From contig CAVYDJ010000003.1 of assembly GCA_963767285.1 (NCBI GenBank), positions 186,001 through 250,000 on the forward strand: a DNA stretch of 64,000 nt. The letters run 5' to 3'. A model generated the notes under the pieces. The model saw only the letters and a program-made list of their open reading frames with translations. It had not been told where the DNA came from and searched no databases. Below, one piece after another: positions 46,995 to 55,497 of this stretch. The position numbers and the translations under genes were made by a program. This DNA is from WHSW01 sp963767285. Its GTDB lineage: Bacteria; Actinomycetota; Thermoleophilia; Solirubrobacterales; 70-9. How positions within the stretch are numbered: the stretch's first letter is position 1; each line of letters begins with the position of its first letter.

Positions 46995-48152
46995 CTACCC
47001 CTGGACCTGGACGACCGGAAGCTCCGTCCCGCCGATCGGCGGTGGAGCCGGGGCGGTCGGCGTCTCGGCCTGCATCACCGGCAGCTCCTGCGGGGTCATC
47101 GCGACGATCCCCCGTGCCGCCTGGCGGATCGCGATCGAGGCGGGAGCGTCGGGGTCGGAAAGCACCAGGGGGGCACCCTCGTCGGCGCCCGCGCGCAACT
47201 CCTCGGAGAGCGGCACCTTGCCGAGCAGCGGCACGTCGAGCTCGTCCGCGAGCTGCTGGCCACCGCCTTCGCCGAAGATCGTGAAGCGCTGGCCGTCGGG
47301 GGTGGTGAAGCCGGACATGTTCTCGATCACGCCGAGCAGCTCGAGGTCCACCTTGCCGGCCATGTCGGCGGCGCGCCGGGCGACCGACTGGGCGGCCGGC
47401 TGCGGGGTCGTGACGACGATCACCTTCGCCTGCGGGAGCAGCTGGGCGAGCGTCATCGAGACGTCGCCGGTGCCGGGCGGCAGGTCGAGGAGCAGGTAGT
47501 CGAGCTCCTCCCAGGCAACGTCCTCGAGGAACTGCTGGATCGCCTTGTGGAGCATCGGCCCGCGCCAGACAACCGCCGCGTTGCGCTCCAGGAAGAAGCC
47601 GATCGACATCACCTTCACCCCGGCCTCGTTGACCAGGGGAAGGATCTTGCGCTCGCCGTTGACGTCGGGCTTGCCCTCGACGCCGAGCATGCGCGGGATC
47701 GAGTAGCCGTAGACGTCGGCGTCCAGCGCGCCGGCGGAGTGGCCCTCCGCCTGCAGCGCCGCCGCGAGGTTGGCGGTCATCGTCGACTTGCCGACCCCGC
47801 CCTTGCCCGAGGCGATGCAGATGATGTTCTTGACCGCGGCCAGGGCGCCCTCGGGGAGGCCGCCCGGGCGGCCGAGCGCCTGCTGCAGGTTCGCCTTCTC
47901 GCTGTCGCTGAGGACGTCGAAGCCGACTCCGACCTCGGTCACCCCGTCGAGCGCCGCGACGTTGGCGGCGACGGCCTGCTGAAAGTGGTTTCGGATCGGG
48001 CAGCCGGCCGTGGTCAGCGACACGACGACCTCGACCTTGCCGCCCTCGCGGAACTCGATCGACCGCACCATCCCGAGGTCGACGATCGACCGCCGCAACT
48101 CGGGATCGATCACGGCGCGCAGCGCTTCGGTCACCTGCTCCTTGGTGGGCAT
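46995..48152 (-). CDS. mrp: Mrp/NBP35-type P-loop ATPase, Fe-S cluster carrier
   Basis: The 385-residue protein has an N-terminal MIP18 (DUF59) domain (TEALRAVIDPELRRSIVDLG, about 7-26) and the Mrp ATPase with deviant Walker A ASGKGGVGKSTMTANLA (about 110-126). DADVYGYSIPRMLGVEGKPD and the signature DYLLLDLPPGTGDVSMTLAQ follow. The C-terminal Cys-x2-Cys pair of many Mrp/ApbC proteins was not seen, and the tail is Pro-rich (APAPPPIGGTE). ATG 48152 begins the DUF59 domain; the longer frame runs into non-coding sequence. TTTAAT lies 6 nt before it, and a 13-bp palindrome lies just upstream. It is followed by a methyltransferase. Confidence 0.92.
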   Translation of the reverse strand: MPTKEQVTEALRAVIDPELRRSIVDLGMVRSIEFREGGKVEVVVSLTTAGCPIRNHFQQAVAANVAALDGVTEVGVGFDVLSDSEKANLQQALGRPGGLPEGALAAVKNIICIASGKGGVGKSTMTANLAAALQAEGHSAGALDADVYGYSIPRMLGVEGKPDVNGERKILPLVNEAGVKVMSIGFFLERNAAVVWRGPMLHKAIQQFLEDVAWEELDYLLLDLPPGTGDVSMTLAQLLPQAKVIVVTTPQPAAQSVARRAADMAGKVDLELLGVIENMSGFTTPDGQRFTIFGEGGGQQLADELDVPLLGKVPLSEELRAGADEGAPLVLSDPDAPASIAIRQAARGIVAMTPQELPVMQAETPTAPAPPPIGGTELPVVQVQG

Positions 48153-48158
48153 GACCTC

Positions 48159-48194
48159 ATTAAAGCGATCGGCCGGCAAAAGCCGGCCGATCGC
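48159..48194 (-). promoter_or_regulatory. Near-leaderless -10 and 13-bp palindrome upstream of mrp
   Basis: Minus-strand TTTAAT (48164-48159) is 6 nt from ATG 48152. Adjacent to it, gcgatcggccggc (48165-48177) and gccggccgatcgc (48182-48194) form a perfect 13-bp inverted repeat with a 4-A loop. It could be an operator, or a hairpin in the 5' leader if transcription starts further upstream. Confidence 0.55.
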
Positions 48195-48291
48195 GGGAGG
48201 AGAGGTTGCTGTTCTGCCCGCGAGATGTGTGCGGACAGACCGCTCCGGGCTCGCCACCAACCTCTCGAAGGCGGCCCGGGCTAAGCGGTTG

Positions 48292-48780
48292 CTACGAGCT
48301 GAGGGCCGGAACCCGCTCCGAAACGGCGGTGCGGGCCTTCTTCAGCTGAACCTCGACCTCGCGGCGGTTCTGCTTGACGGCCTTCTCGACCTCGCGGCGA
48401 CGGGCCTTGACCTCGCGCTCGACCTTCGTGCGGGTGGTGCGGACGCGCTGCGTGGTCTTGCGGCGCGCCTGGCCGCCACGACGCTCGAACTTGTTGAGCT
48501 CGCGGGTAACCTGCGTCCGGAGGCTCTTGAGCTCCTTCTCGCGGGTGGTCTCGCTGGTCCAGGGCTCGAGGGCATCCTCGACGCGGTCGCGAATGATCAG
48601 TGCGGCACCGACCGGGACGTCAACGGCGCGCTCGGCGGCCGAAACGGCGATCGAGACGGCCCCGTTGCGGACCTTGGTGGCGCCCTCCTTGACCTGCGAG
48701 GTGTCGCTGCGCGACGCGGTCGTAGTCGTCTGGGGCTTGGGCTTCGTGGTGGTGCGGGTGCTGCTCTTGGCGGTGGCCAT
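48292..48780 (-). CDS. Lys/Arg-rich coiled-coil protein (HbhA/histone-like)
   Basis: The 162-residue protein has a Thr/Lys-rich low-complexity N-terminus (TAKSSTRTTTKPKPQTTTTA). A central amphipathic segment follows (KVRNGAVSIAVSAAERAVDV, RDRVEDALEPWTSETTREKE), then a highly basic helix to the C-terminus (VKARRREVEKAVKQNRREVE). No membrane helix is present. It resembles heparin-binding-hemagglutinin or phasin-like proteins in layout, but DNA or polyphosphate binding is just as possible. ATG 48780 gives MATAKSS; GTG 48792 is an alternative. Function inferred from composition only. Confidence 0.7.
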   Translation of the reverse strand: MATAKSSTRTTTKPKPQTTTTASRSDTSQVKEGATKVRNGAVSIAVSAAERAVDVPVGAALIIRDRVEDALEPWTSETTREKELKSLRTQVTRELNKFERRGGQARRKTTQRVRTTRTKVEREVKARRREVEKAVKQNRREVEVQLKKARTAVSERVPALSS

Positions 48781-48902
48781 GTGGTTAGTCAACCTCTCGG
48801 CTCGTCGTTTCTAACTTCATTACTTCTAACGATGTTCACTCTAGCAAAGCGAACGTCTGTTTGTACTCCGACCCTAGCCGTCGGTTACGGGCCAGGCGTG
48901 AA

Positions 48903-48931
48903 TTGCCCGTTACCGCGGGCAGGGTTTATGC
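48903..48931 (+). promoter_or_regulatory. Promoter of secreted P-domain protein gene
   Basis: TTGCCC (48903-48908) and TTATGC (48926-48931) are spaced 17 nt. The Shine-Dalgarno GGAAGGGAG (48949-48957) and ATG 48964 follow, so this is a leadered transcript. Confidence 0.5.
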
Positions 48932-48963
48932 TCGCCCGTGGCGGCCGAGGAAGGGAGCGTCAG

Positions 48964-50436
48964 ATGAGAAGAGCGCGGGCGGCGTGTGCGGCCTTCACGG
49001 CCCTTGTCGTGGCCCTCTGTGCGGTGGCCGTCCCCGCCGGCGCGGCGGTGTTCCCGGCCAATGGGGCCTCATTGGGCGCGATCCCGGATGGTGATCCCGG
49101 CGCGCCCCTGTGCGGCGACTTCCCGGCCGCGTCGCGGAGCGTGACCTTCTCGGTGAGCAACCAGACCGCCCCGCTGACCGACGTGCGGGTCAGCATGACC
49201 GGTACGCATCCCCTGATCGGCGATTTGCGTGTGCAGCTGATCTCGCCCGGCAGCGTGGTCACGCACCTGATCTTCAGCCGAACCGGAGCCGTGACCGCCG
49301 CGGGCTGCGGCGACCTCTCGGACCTCGGCGGGCCCTACGTGTTCGCTGACACGGCGCCGGCCGTACCGACCTGGTGGCAGGCGGCCGCGGCGACCGCCAA
49401 CGTGCCGATCCCGCCGGGCAGCTTTCGCAGCTCGGTCACCGGCGGGGCTCCCGCTCCGCCCGCCGGTGACAACACGCTGATCACGCCCGCGTTCGTGGGC
49501 CTGACGACCGCGCAGGTCAACGGCACCTGGACCCTGCGCGTGGCCGACGGCGGGGAGACCGACCTCGGGTCGATCACCGCCGCGAGCCTCGGCCTGAACG
49601 GCCCCGCCGCGCCTCAGCTGATCAGCAATCCGGTGACGCCCGCGGATAACAACGCGCCCAACGTGACGGGCTTCGCCGATGCCGGTACCCAGACCGCCCT
49701 GTTCATGACCCCGGACTGCACCGGCGCTGCGTTCGCGACCCTGACCGACGCGCAGCTTGCAAGCACCGGCGCGCCGATCGCCGTGGGCGACAACTCGACC
49801 GCGACGGTCAGCGGCAGGACGACGGACTCGCTGGGCGCCGCCTCCGGCTGCTCGGCCCCGTACACCTACGTCGAGGACAGCGTGCCGCCCGCGACGCCGG
49901 CCCTTACCGGCACCGATCCGGGATCGCCGGGCCTGAGCGTCCAGCCGCGGGTCAGGGGCTCGTCCGAGGCCGAGACGGCGGTCAGGATCTACCCGAGCGG
50001 TGACTGCTCGGGCGCCCCGCTGGCCGCCGGCCCGGACTCGCAGCTCGCCGGTGCCGGGATCGAGATCACGGTCGGCGTCGGCTCGACCACACAGCTCTCC
50101 GCCCGGGCGACCGACACCGCCGGGCTGAGCTCGGGCTGTTCAACGCCCATCTCCTACACGCAGGGCGGCCCGGCGGACAACACACCGCCCGAGACGTCGC
50201 TCGAGAAGACCCCGAAGAAGAAGTCCGGCGACGACACTCCGACCTTCAAGGCGGTCTCGAGCGAGCCCGGCTCGACCTTCCGGTGCAAGGTCGACAAGAA
50301 GCCGTTCAAGGCCTGCGAGGCGAAGACGACCTTCGACCTCGAGCCCGGCAAGCACACGGTCCAGTTCGCCGCCGTCGATCCGGCGGGCAACGTCGACCAG
50401 ACCCCGGCGAAGTTCAAGTTCAAGATCAAGGGCTAG
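48964..50436 (+). CDS. Secreted protein with proprotein-convertase P-domain and Ig-like repeats
   Basis: A signal peptide (ACAAFTALVVALCAVAVPAG) precedes a P-domain-like jelly roll (residues about 28-210: VSMTGTHPLIGDLRVQLISP, VNGTWTLRVADGGETDLGSI). Two repeats of about 95 residues follow, each with a C-x-GA(P/A) pattern (TPDCTGAAFATLTDAQLAST and YPSGDCSGAPLAAGPDSQLA). A C-terminal domain has STFRCKVDKKPFKACEAKTT and GKHTVQFAAVDPAGNVDQTP, a common surface-protein module. P-domains usually follow a subtilase, but no protease domain is present here. The stop is 4 nt inside the convergent metalloprotease gene end. Confidence 0.8.
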   Translation: MRRARAACAAFTALVVALCAVAVPAGAAVFPANGASLGAIPDGDPGAPLCGDFPAASRSVTFSVSNQTAPLTDVRVSMTGTHPLIGDLRVQLISPGSVVTHLIFSRTGAVTAAGCGDLSDLGGPYVFADTAPAVPTWWQAAAATANVPIPPGSFRSSVTGGAPAPPAGDNTLITPAFVGLTTAQVNGTWTLRVADGGETDLGSITAASLGLNGPAAPQLISNPVTPADNNAPNVTGFADAGTQTALFMTPDCTGAAFATLTDAQLASTGAPIAVGDNSTATVSGRTTDSLGAASGCSAPYTYVEDSVPPATPALTGTDPGSPGLSVQPRVRGSSEAETAVRIYPSGDCSGAPLAAGPDSQLAGAGIEITVGVGSTTQLSARATDTAGLSSGCSTPISYTQGGPADNTPPETSLEKTPKKKSGDDTPTFKAVSSEPGSTFRCKVDKKPFKACEAKTTFDLEPGKHTVQFAAVDPAGNVDQTPAKFKFKIKG

Positions 50437-51515
50437 GCGGGCACCGCGGCCACCCGCTCGAGCCAGCGCTGAGGCCGCTCGAGCTCGGCGAGGTCGGGCA
50501 GGTCGGCGGGCGAGCGCCAGACGGCGCGCAGCGCCCCCGCGCCCGCCTCGTCGACGACCGCGTCGCAGAAGGCCTTGCCCAGCTCGTACTGGCGCAGCTT
50601 CAGGTCCATGCCCAGCAGGCGGGCGATCAGGTCGCCGAGCCCGTTGCGCCGAGCGCGGCGCTCGTCGAGGCGGCGGCGCAGCTCGGCCAACTCGGGGCCG
50701 AGGTCGGACGCGGCGGCGTCCATGACGTGCTCGGCGTGCCCCTCGATCACCGACATCGTGGCCTGCAGCCGGTCGAGCAGCCGGCGGCGCTCGGGATCGG
50801 CCAGCAACCGCGAGAGCTCGCCGTTGAGCAGCGCGCGCAGCAGGACCCGAGGCTCGCGCAGCAGCCGCCGGCCCGTCGCGGCCAGGGCGTTGCCGTCGAG
50901 TCCCTCGGCCGCGCCCTCGATCAGCCCGGCCGCCAGCGCCCGCATGTGGGCGGCCAGCCAGTCGACGCGCTCGAACTGGATCACGTGCGTCGTCTCGTGC
51001 AGGGCGACCCAGCGCAGGAAGATCGCCGGATCGGCGTTCAGGTTGCGGCGCGCGGCGTCCATGTTCTCGGCCACGAACAGAAGGCGCGCCGGTCGCGCCG
51101 GCCCGACCAGGCTGACGTCGTACTGACCGAGCACCCGCTTCGCCGCGTACCCGGCCGCGACCCCGGCCTCCGCACCCACCGCCGCGCCCAGCCCCCGGCG
51201 GGCGACCGTGCCCAGGGGTCCGGGCAGGTTGAGCTCGGCCGCGACCCGCTCCTCGATCGGCGCCGCCGCGACGGCCAGGGTCGCGAGCGCGTTGCGTGCC
51301 CACGCCCGCCGGTCGACCAGCTCGGGCGTGGGCGGATCGGCGACCGCGCCGAGCCCGGCGTACGCGGCGGCCGTCTCGATCGCCTCGGAACATGCGACCT
51401 CGACCTCGACCGCCGAGTAGCCGCCGAAGCTCGGTGGGTCGCCGCGCCCCGGCAGGCCGGCGATCAGCCCTCCGGCAACCCGCTCCGCCAGGCCCCAGTC
51501 GACGACCTTCGTCAT
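50433..51515 (-). CDS. Zincin-like metalloprotease (actinobacterial zinc-dependent hydrolase family)
   Basis: The 360-residue protein has the metal motif LHETTHVIQFERVDWLAAHM (H-E-x2-H, about residues 172-176) and a later MSVIEGHAEHVMDAA with the third ligand region. This is the pattern of the zinc-dependent metalloprotease family that in actinobacteria often lies near coenzyme F420 or tRNA-lysidine genes. No signal peptide, so it is cytoplasmic. The N-terminus (DWGLAERVAGGLIAGLPGRG) is typical of the family. ATG overlaps the stop of the inositol-phosphatase-like gene upstream (ATGA), so the two are coupled. Confidence 0.87.
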   Translation of the reverse strand: MTKVVDWGLAERVAGGLIAGLPGRGDPPSFGGYSAVEVEVACSEAIETAAAYAGLGAVADPPTPELVDRRAWARNALATLAVAAAPIEERVAAELNLPGPLGTVARRGLGAAVGAEAGVAAGYAAKRVLGQYDVSLVGPARPARLLFVAENMDAARRNLNADPAIFLRWVALHETTHVIQFERVDWLAAHMRALAAGLIEGAAEGLDGNALAATGRRLLREPRVLLRALLNGELSRLLADPERRRLLDRLQATMSVIEGHAEHVMDAAASDLGPELAELRRRLDERRARRNGLGDLIARLLGMDLKLRQYELGKAFCDAVVDEAGAGALRAVWRSPADLPDLAELERPQRWLERVAAVPA

Positions 51516-52363
51516 GCCGTGGCCGCGTCGCGCTGGACCTCGAGCAGCGTCCCGAGCATCTCCTCGTCGAGCCCCGCGGCGATCGGGAACCGGGCGTCGA
51601 GGTCGAGTCCGACCGCGTCCGGATCATGGTCGCCGAACTTGACGCCGGCCCCCGCCTCGCGGGCGATCAGCTGCGCGGCGGCAACGTCGACCGAACGGCA
51701 GTGGCGGGCGCTCAGCATGCCGTCGAAGCGGCCGCCGGCGACGTAACAGACCGTGATCGCCAGCGAGCCGACGCAGCGGCAGCGGTAGGCCTTGCCCTGC
51801 AGCCCGGCGACGATCGGCAGGATCAGCTCGGGCTTGGTCGCCTCGAGGCCGACCACCTCCAGGCCATAGCCCGGCCCGCGCGCGATCAGCTCCTCGCCGT
51901 CGAGCCGCGCGCCCTGCCCGCGCTCGGCGACGAACTCCTCGCGGGCGCCGAAGTCGTGGACGAACCCGAGGCCGACGTCGGCCATCGTCGAGCCGGAGGC
52001 GACGGCGATGCTGAGCGCAAACGACGGCAGCGTCCGGCGCGCGTTGAGCGAGCCGTCGATCGGGTCGATGACGACCCGGTCGGGGGCCGAGCCGTCGCCG
52101 AAGACGACCTCGCCGCGCTCCTCGGAGATCGCCGTGAAGCGCCCGCCCGCCTCATGCAGGCGCCCGAGCTCCTCGAACACGATCTCCTCCGCCTCGCGGT
52201 CGATGACGAGCGAGCGGTCGCCGCCCTCGCCGCGGCCGGCGTACTCGGTGCGGTCGGTGATCGAGCGGGTGCGAGCGTAGATCTCCGCCTGCTCGGCGAC
52301 GATCCGGCGGCAGGCGCCGAGCCAGACCTCGGCGGGAAGTCCGGCATGCTCCGATCCGCCCAT
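51512..52363 (-). CDS. Inositol-monophosphatase-family protein
   Basis: The 283-residue product carries the FIG/IMPase metal motifs: GGRFTAISEERGEVVFGDGS (E-E motif), VVIDPIDGSLNARRTLPSFA (D-P-I-D-G-S, about residues 92-97) and RSVDVAAAQLIAREAGA (Asp retained, the usual Trp before it is Ser). It should hydrolyse a sugar- or inositol-phosphate (or act in NADP/PAP metabolism); the specificity is not readable. ATG 52363 is favoured because TAGCAT lies 7 nt upstream; ATG 52372 adds three residues but overlaps that -10. It diverges from the helicase-nuclease gene with 26 bp between starts. Confidence 0.88.
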   Translation of the reverse strand: MGGSEHAGLPAEVWLGACRRIVAEQAEIYARTRSITDRTEYAGRGEGGDRSLVIDREAEEIVFEELGRLHEAGGRFTAISEERGEVVFGDGSAPDRVVIDPIDGSLNARRTLPSFALSIAVASGSTMADVGLGFVHDFGAREEFVAERGQGARLDGEELIARGPGYGLEVVGLEATKPELILPIVAGLQGKAYRCRCVGSLAITVCYVAGGRFDGMLSARHCRSVDVAAAQLIAREAGAGVKFGDHDPDAVGLDLDARFPIAAGLDEEMLGTLLEVQRDAATA

Positions 52364-52370
52364 CGGGGCC

Positions 52371-52380
52371 ATGCTAGAAG
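52371..52380. promoter_or_regulatory. Overlapping divergent -10 elements (atgctagaag)
   Basis: Minus-strand TAGCAT (52376-52371) is 7 nt from ATG 52363, and plus-strand TAGAAG (52375-52380) is 9 nt from GTG 52390. Same layout as at 12184 and 62918. Confidence 0.4.
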
Positions 52381-52389
52381 GTAAGGCGA

Positions 52390-55300
52390 GTGTCCCCGGA
52401 CGGCGATCAACCCACCGCTGCGCAGCGCGCCGTCGCCGCGCACGGCGAGGGACCGCTGATCGTCCTCGGGGCCGCGGGCTCGGGTCGCACCGAGTCGCTG
52501 GCCCTGCGCCTCGAGGCGCTGGCGGAGCGCGGCGTCCGGCCCGAGCACGTCCTCGTGGTGAGTCGCTCGCGGGCGGCACGCAGCCGGCTTCGCGAGCGCG
52601 CCGAGGCGCTGCTCGACCGCCCCCACGAGGAGCTGTGGATCCACACCTACGGGGAGGCGGCCGAGGCGCTGCTGCGCGAGTACTCGACCGAGGCCGGCCT
52701 CGACCCATTCTTCGCCACCGTCAGTCGCGCCGACCGGCTCGCGATCCTGCTCGATCGGCTGGAGGAGCTGCCGCTGCGCCGCCACGAGATCCGCGGCAAC
52801 CCGGCCGGCCTGCTGGGCCGCCTGCTGGGCCGGATCGATCTCCTCAAGGCCGAGGCGGTGGCGCCCGCCGCCCTGCGCGAGTGGGCGGTCGCGTGCGAGC
52901 GCGCGGCCGGCGACGCCGCCGAGCGCGAGCGAGCCGAGCGCGAGATCGAGTTCGCGGACCTCTACGCCCGCCACGACCGGATCCTGCGCGAGGCCGGCAG
53001 CCTCGACGGCGGCGACCTGGTCCTGGAGCTGGTCAAGCTGCTGCGCAACCGCGCCGACGTCGCCGCCGAGCTGGGCGACCGGTTCGCGAACGTCCTCGCC
53101 GACGAGCTGGAGGACGCCGGAATTGCCCATCGCGCCCTGCTCGAGGCGGTCGGCGCGCACGGCAACCTCGTCTGCACCTGCGACCCCGATCAGGCGACGC
53201 GCCGGTTTCGCGGAGCCGGCGGAGCGGCGCTGGAGGCCTTCCGCGCCGCCCATGCGGGCGCCGCCGAGATCGACCTCGGCGGGCCCCGCCGCAGCCCGGG
53301 TGTGACCCGCTTCTGGGCGTGCGAGAACGACCGCGCCCAGGCGCAGGCCGTCGCCCGCGAGGTCGAGCACCTGCTCGCCGCCGGCGAGGTGCGGCCCGAG
53401 CGGATCTGCGTGATCGCGGGCTCGGGGTGGCGCGAGGGCCGGCTGGTCGCCGCGGCGCTCGAGGAGCGCAGCGTCCCGTTCCGGTTCGCCGGCGACGCCG
53501 CCCTGTTCCAACGGCCCGAGGTCCGCGACGTACTCGCCTGGCTGCGAATGCTCGCCGACCCGAACGACGCCGCCGCCGTCGTCCGGACGCTGACCCGGCC
53601 CCCGGCCGGCCTGCGGTCGGTCGACCTGGCGAAGGTGACGACGATCGCCCGCCGCCGCAAGCTCGACATGATCTCGGCGCTGCATGCGGCCCTCGAGAGC
53701 CCGCAGCTGCCGCCCGAGGCCCGCGACCGGATCCAGACGTTCCTGCGCCTGCATCGCGCCGCCTCGAACGCGCTCGAGCGGATGCGTGCCGACGTCTTCG
53801 TCCGGCGGCTGATCGAGCGGGTCGGGTTGCGCCGCCACCGGCTGTTCGCGGCCAGCCCGGAGACCGCCGAGCGGCTCGTGAACCTCTCGCGGCTCGCCGA
53901 GCTGGCCGCCGACTGGTCGCGGCGCGAGCCGGGCGGCTCGGTGCGCGACTTCGTCCGCCACCTGACCGCCGTCGCCGACGCGGGCGAGTTCGGGGGCGAC
54001 GACTCGGACCGCCCGATGCCGGGCGCGGTCATGGTCGCGGAGCCAGAGCAGGTCAAGGGGTTCGAGTTCGACCACGTCTACCTGCTCGGCCTCCGCAGCG
54101 GCGCCGTCGCCGCCCGCCCGTGGGAGGACGGCTGGATCCCGGATGAGCTGATCGCCGAGCCACTGCCCGTGCCCGGGGACGAGCTCACCACCGAGCGGCG
54201 GTTGATGCTGGCCCATATGGCGATGACCCGGGCCCGCCTGGCGCTCGTCCTCTCCTGGGCGCAGACGCCGGAGGAGGGGCGGACCGCACCGTCACGCATC
54301 TACCGCGCCGCGCGCGAGGAGCAGGGCGGCGAGGAGGAGATCCACGAGGAGGAGCTGTTCGGCCCCGCCGAGGGCCTGCATTCGACCTACCGGATGCTGC
54401 GCGACGAGGTCCTGGAGGCGTCGTGGAAGGCGGGGTCGGCGGTCTCGGAGATGCGCCTGGACACCGTCGACGACGTCAACGCCGCGATCGCCCGGTACCT
54501 GGAGCTGATCAAGCTCGCGGCGCTGATCCAGAGCCCCGGAGCGGAGCCCGCGCCGGAGGCGATCGACGCGATCAACGAGTTGCTCGGCCGGGTGGCCTCG
54601 CCGGAGCAGCGGATCGAGATCGAGGCCTCGGCGCTCGACGATTACGTGCTCGGCGAGGAGCGCGAGCGCGACGCCCGGCGCGCCCAGGTGGCGGCGCGGC
54701 GCGAGCCCTCGCTGGATCAGTTCCTGCCTCGGCGCAAGGGCGGGCTCGGCCTGTCGGCCTCCGACATCGACCTCTACCGGACCTGCCCCCTGAAGTACAA
54801 GTTCGCCCGCGTCTTCGCGATCCCGCAGGAGCCGACGATCAACCAGCGGTTCGGGATCCTGATCCACCAGGTGCTCGACAAGTTCCACGCCGAGGAGATC
54901 CGGTCCCGGGCGCGCGGCGAGGAACCGTTCTCGGCCCCGGCGGGCGGGCTCGACCGCCTGCTCGGGCTGTTCGAGGTGGGCTGGCGTCGCCAGGGGTTCG
55001 GGGCGTCCGACGACGAGCTCCAGTACCGCGACCGCGGCGTCGCCGCGCTCGCCCGCTACCACGAGCAGCACCAGCGCTCCGACTCCGAGCCGGTCTGGCT
55101 GGAGCGCAACTTCGCCTTCGAGATCGGTCCGCATCAGCTGCGCGGCCGCGTCGACCGCGTCGACCGCCTGCCGGAGGGCGGCTACGAGGTGATCGACTAC
55201 AAGACGGGCGACCCGGGCTCGGGCCCGAAGCTGACCGGCGACGTCCAGCTCGCGCTCTACCGCCTCGGCGCTCGCGAGGCGTGGGAGGTCGACGTCAGCC

Positions 55301-55494
55301 GCGGCAGCTACTGGTACGTGCTCGCCGACGAGCGCGTCTCGCTCGATCCCGAACCGGACGACGCCGAGCGGGTCGAGCGCACGGTGCTCGAGGTCGCCGG
55401 CGGGATCAGCGAACAGGACTTCGAGCCGCGGCCGTCCCACGAGATCTGCTCGTGGTGCGACTACCGGCTGATCTGTCCCGCGTCCGAGGCGTAA
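52390..55494 (+). CDS. UvrD/Rep-like helicase fused to a PD-(D/E)XK nuclease with Fe-S cysteines (AddAB/AdnAB-like)
   Basis: The 1034-residue protein has an SF1A helicase region (1-680): Walker A LGAAGSGRTES (about 26-36) with Arg where Lys is expected, Walker B-like VLADELEDAG (about 235), VKGFEFDHVYLLG (motif V) and LAHMAMTRARLALVLS (motif VI). A RecB-type nuclease domain follows (about 790-1030): LSASDIDLYRTCPLKYKF, FGILIHQVLDKFHAEE, LRGRVDRVDR and EVIDYKTGDPG. Its Cys set is C799 and CSWCDYRLIC, typical of a 4Fe-4S staple. It would process DNA breaks. The K-to-R change suggests a weak or inactive motor that may need an active partner. GTG 52390 starts the conserved domain. Confidence 0.88.
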   Translation: MSPDGDQPTAAQRAVAAHGEGPLIVLGAAGSGRTESLALRLEALAERGVRPEHVLVVSRSRAARSRLRERAEALLDRPHEELWIHTYGEAAEALLREYSTEAGLDPFFATVSRADRLAILLDRLEELPLRRHEIRGNPAGLLGRLLGRIDLLKAEAVAPAALREWAVACERAAGDAAERERAEREIEFADLYARHDRILREAGSLDGGDLVLELVKLLRNRADVAAELGDRFANVLADELEDAGIAHRALLEAVGAHGNLVCTCDPDQATRRFRGAGGAALEAFRAAHAGAAEIDLGGPRRSPGVTRFWACENDRAQAQAVAREVEHLLAAGEVRPERICVIAGSGWREGRLVAAALEERSVPFRFAGDAALFQRPEVRDVLAWLRMLADPNDAAAVVRTLTRPPAGLRSVDLAKVTTIARRRKLDMISALHAALESPQLPPEARDRIQTFLRLHRAASNALERMRADVFVRRLIERVGLRRHRLFAASPETAERLVNLSRLAELAADWSRREPGGSVRDFVRHLTAVADAGEFGGDDSDRPMPGAVMVAEPEQVKGFEFDHVYLLGLRSGAVAARPWEDGWIPDELIAEPLPVPGDELTTERRLMLAHMAMTRARLALVLSWAQTPEEGRTAPSRIYRAAREEQGGEEEIHEEELFGPAEGLHSTYRMLRDEVLEASWKAGSAVSEMRLDTVDDVNAAIARYLELIKLAALIQSPGAEPAPEAIDAINELLGRVASPEQRIEIEASALDDYVLGEERERDARRAQVAARREPSLDQFLPRRKGGLGLSASDIDLYRTCPLKYKFARVFAIPQEPTINQRFGILIHQVLDKFHAEEIRSRARGEEPFSAPAGGLDRLLGLFEVGWRRQGFGASDDELQYRDRGVAALARYHEQHQRSDSEPVWLERNFAFEIGPHQLRGRVDRVDRLPEGGYEVIDYKTGDPGSGPKLTGDVQLALYRLGAREAWEVDVSRGSYWYVLADERVSLDPEPDDAERVERTVLEVAGGISEQDFEPRPSHEICSWCDYRLICPASEA

Positions 55495-55497
55495 GGC

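Noticed and set aside
51886..54216. 776-codon minus-strand open frame opposite the helicase
   Set aside because: Shadow of the helicase and the IMPase-like gene; no family features.
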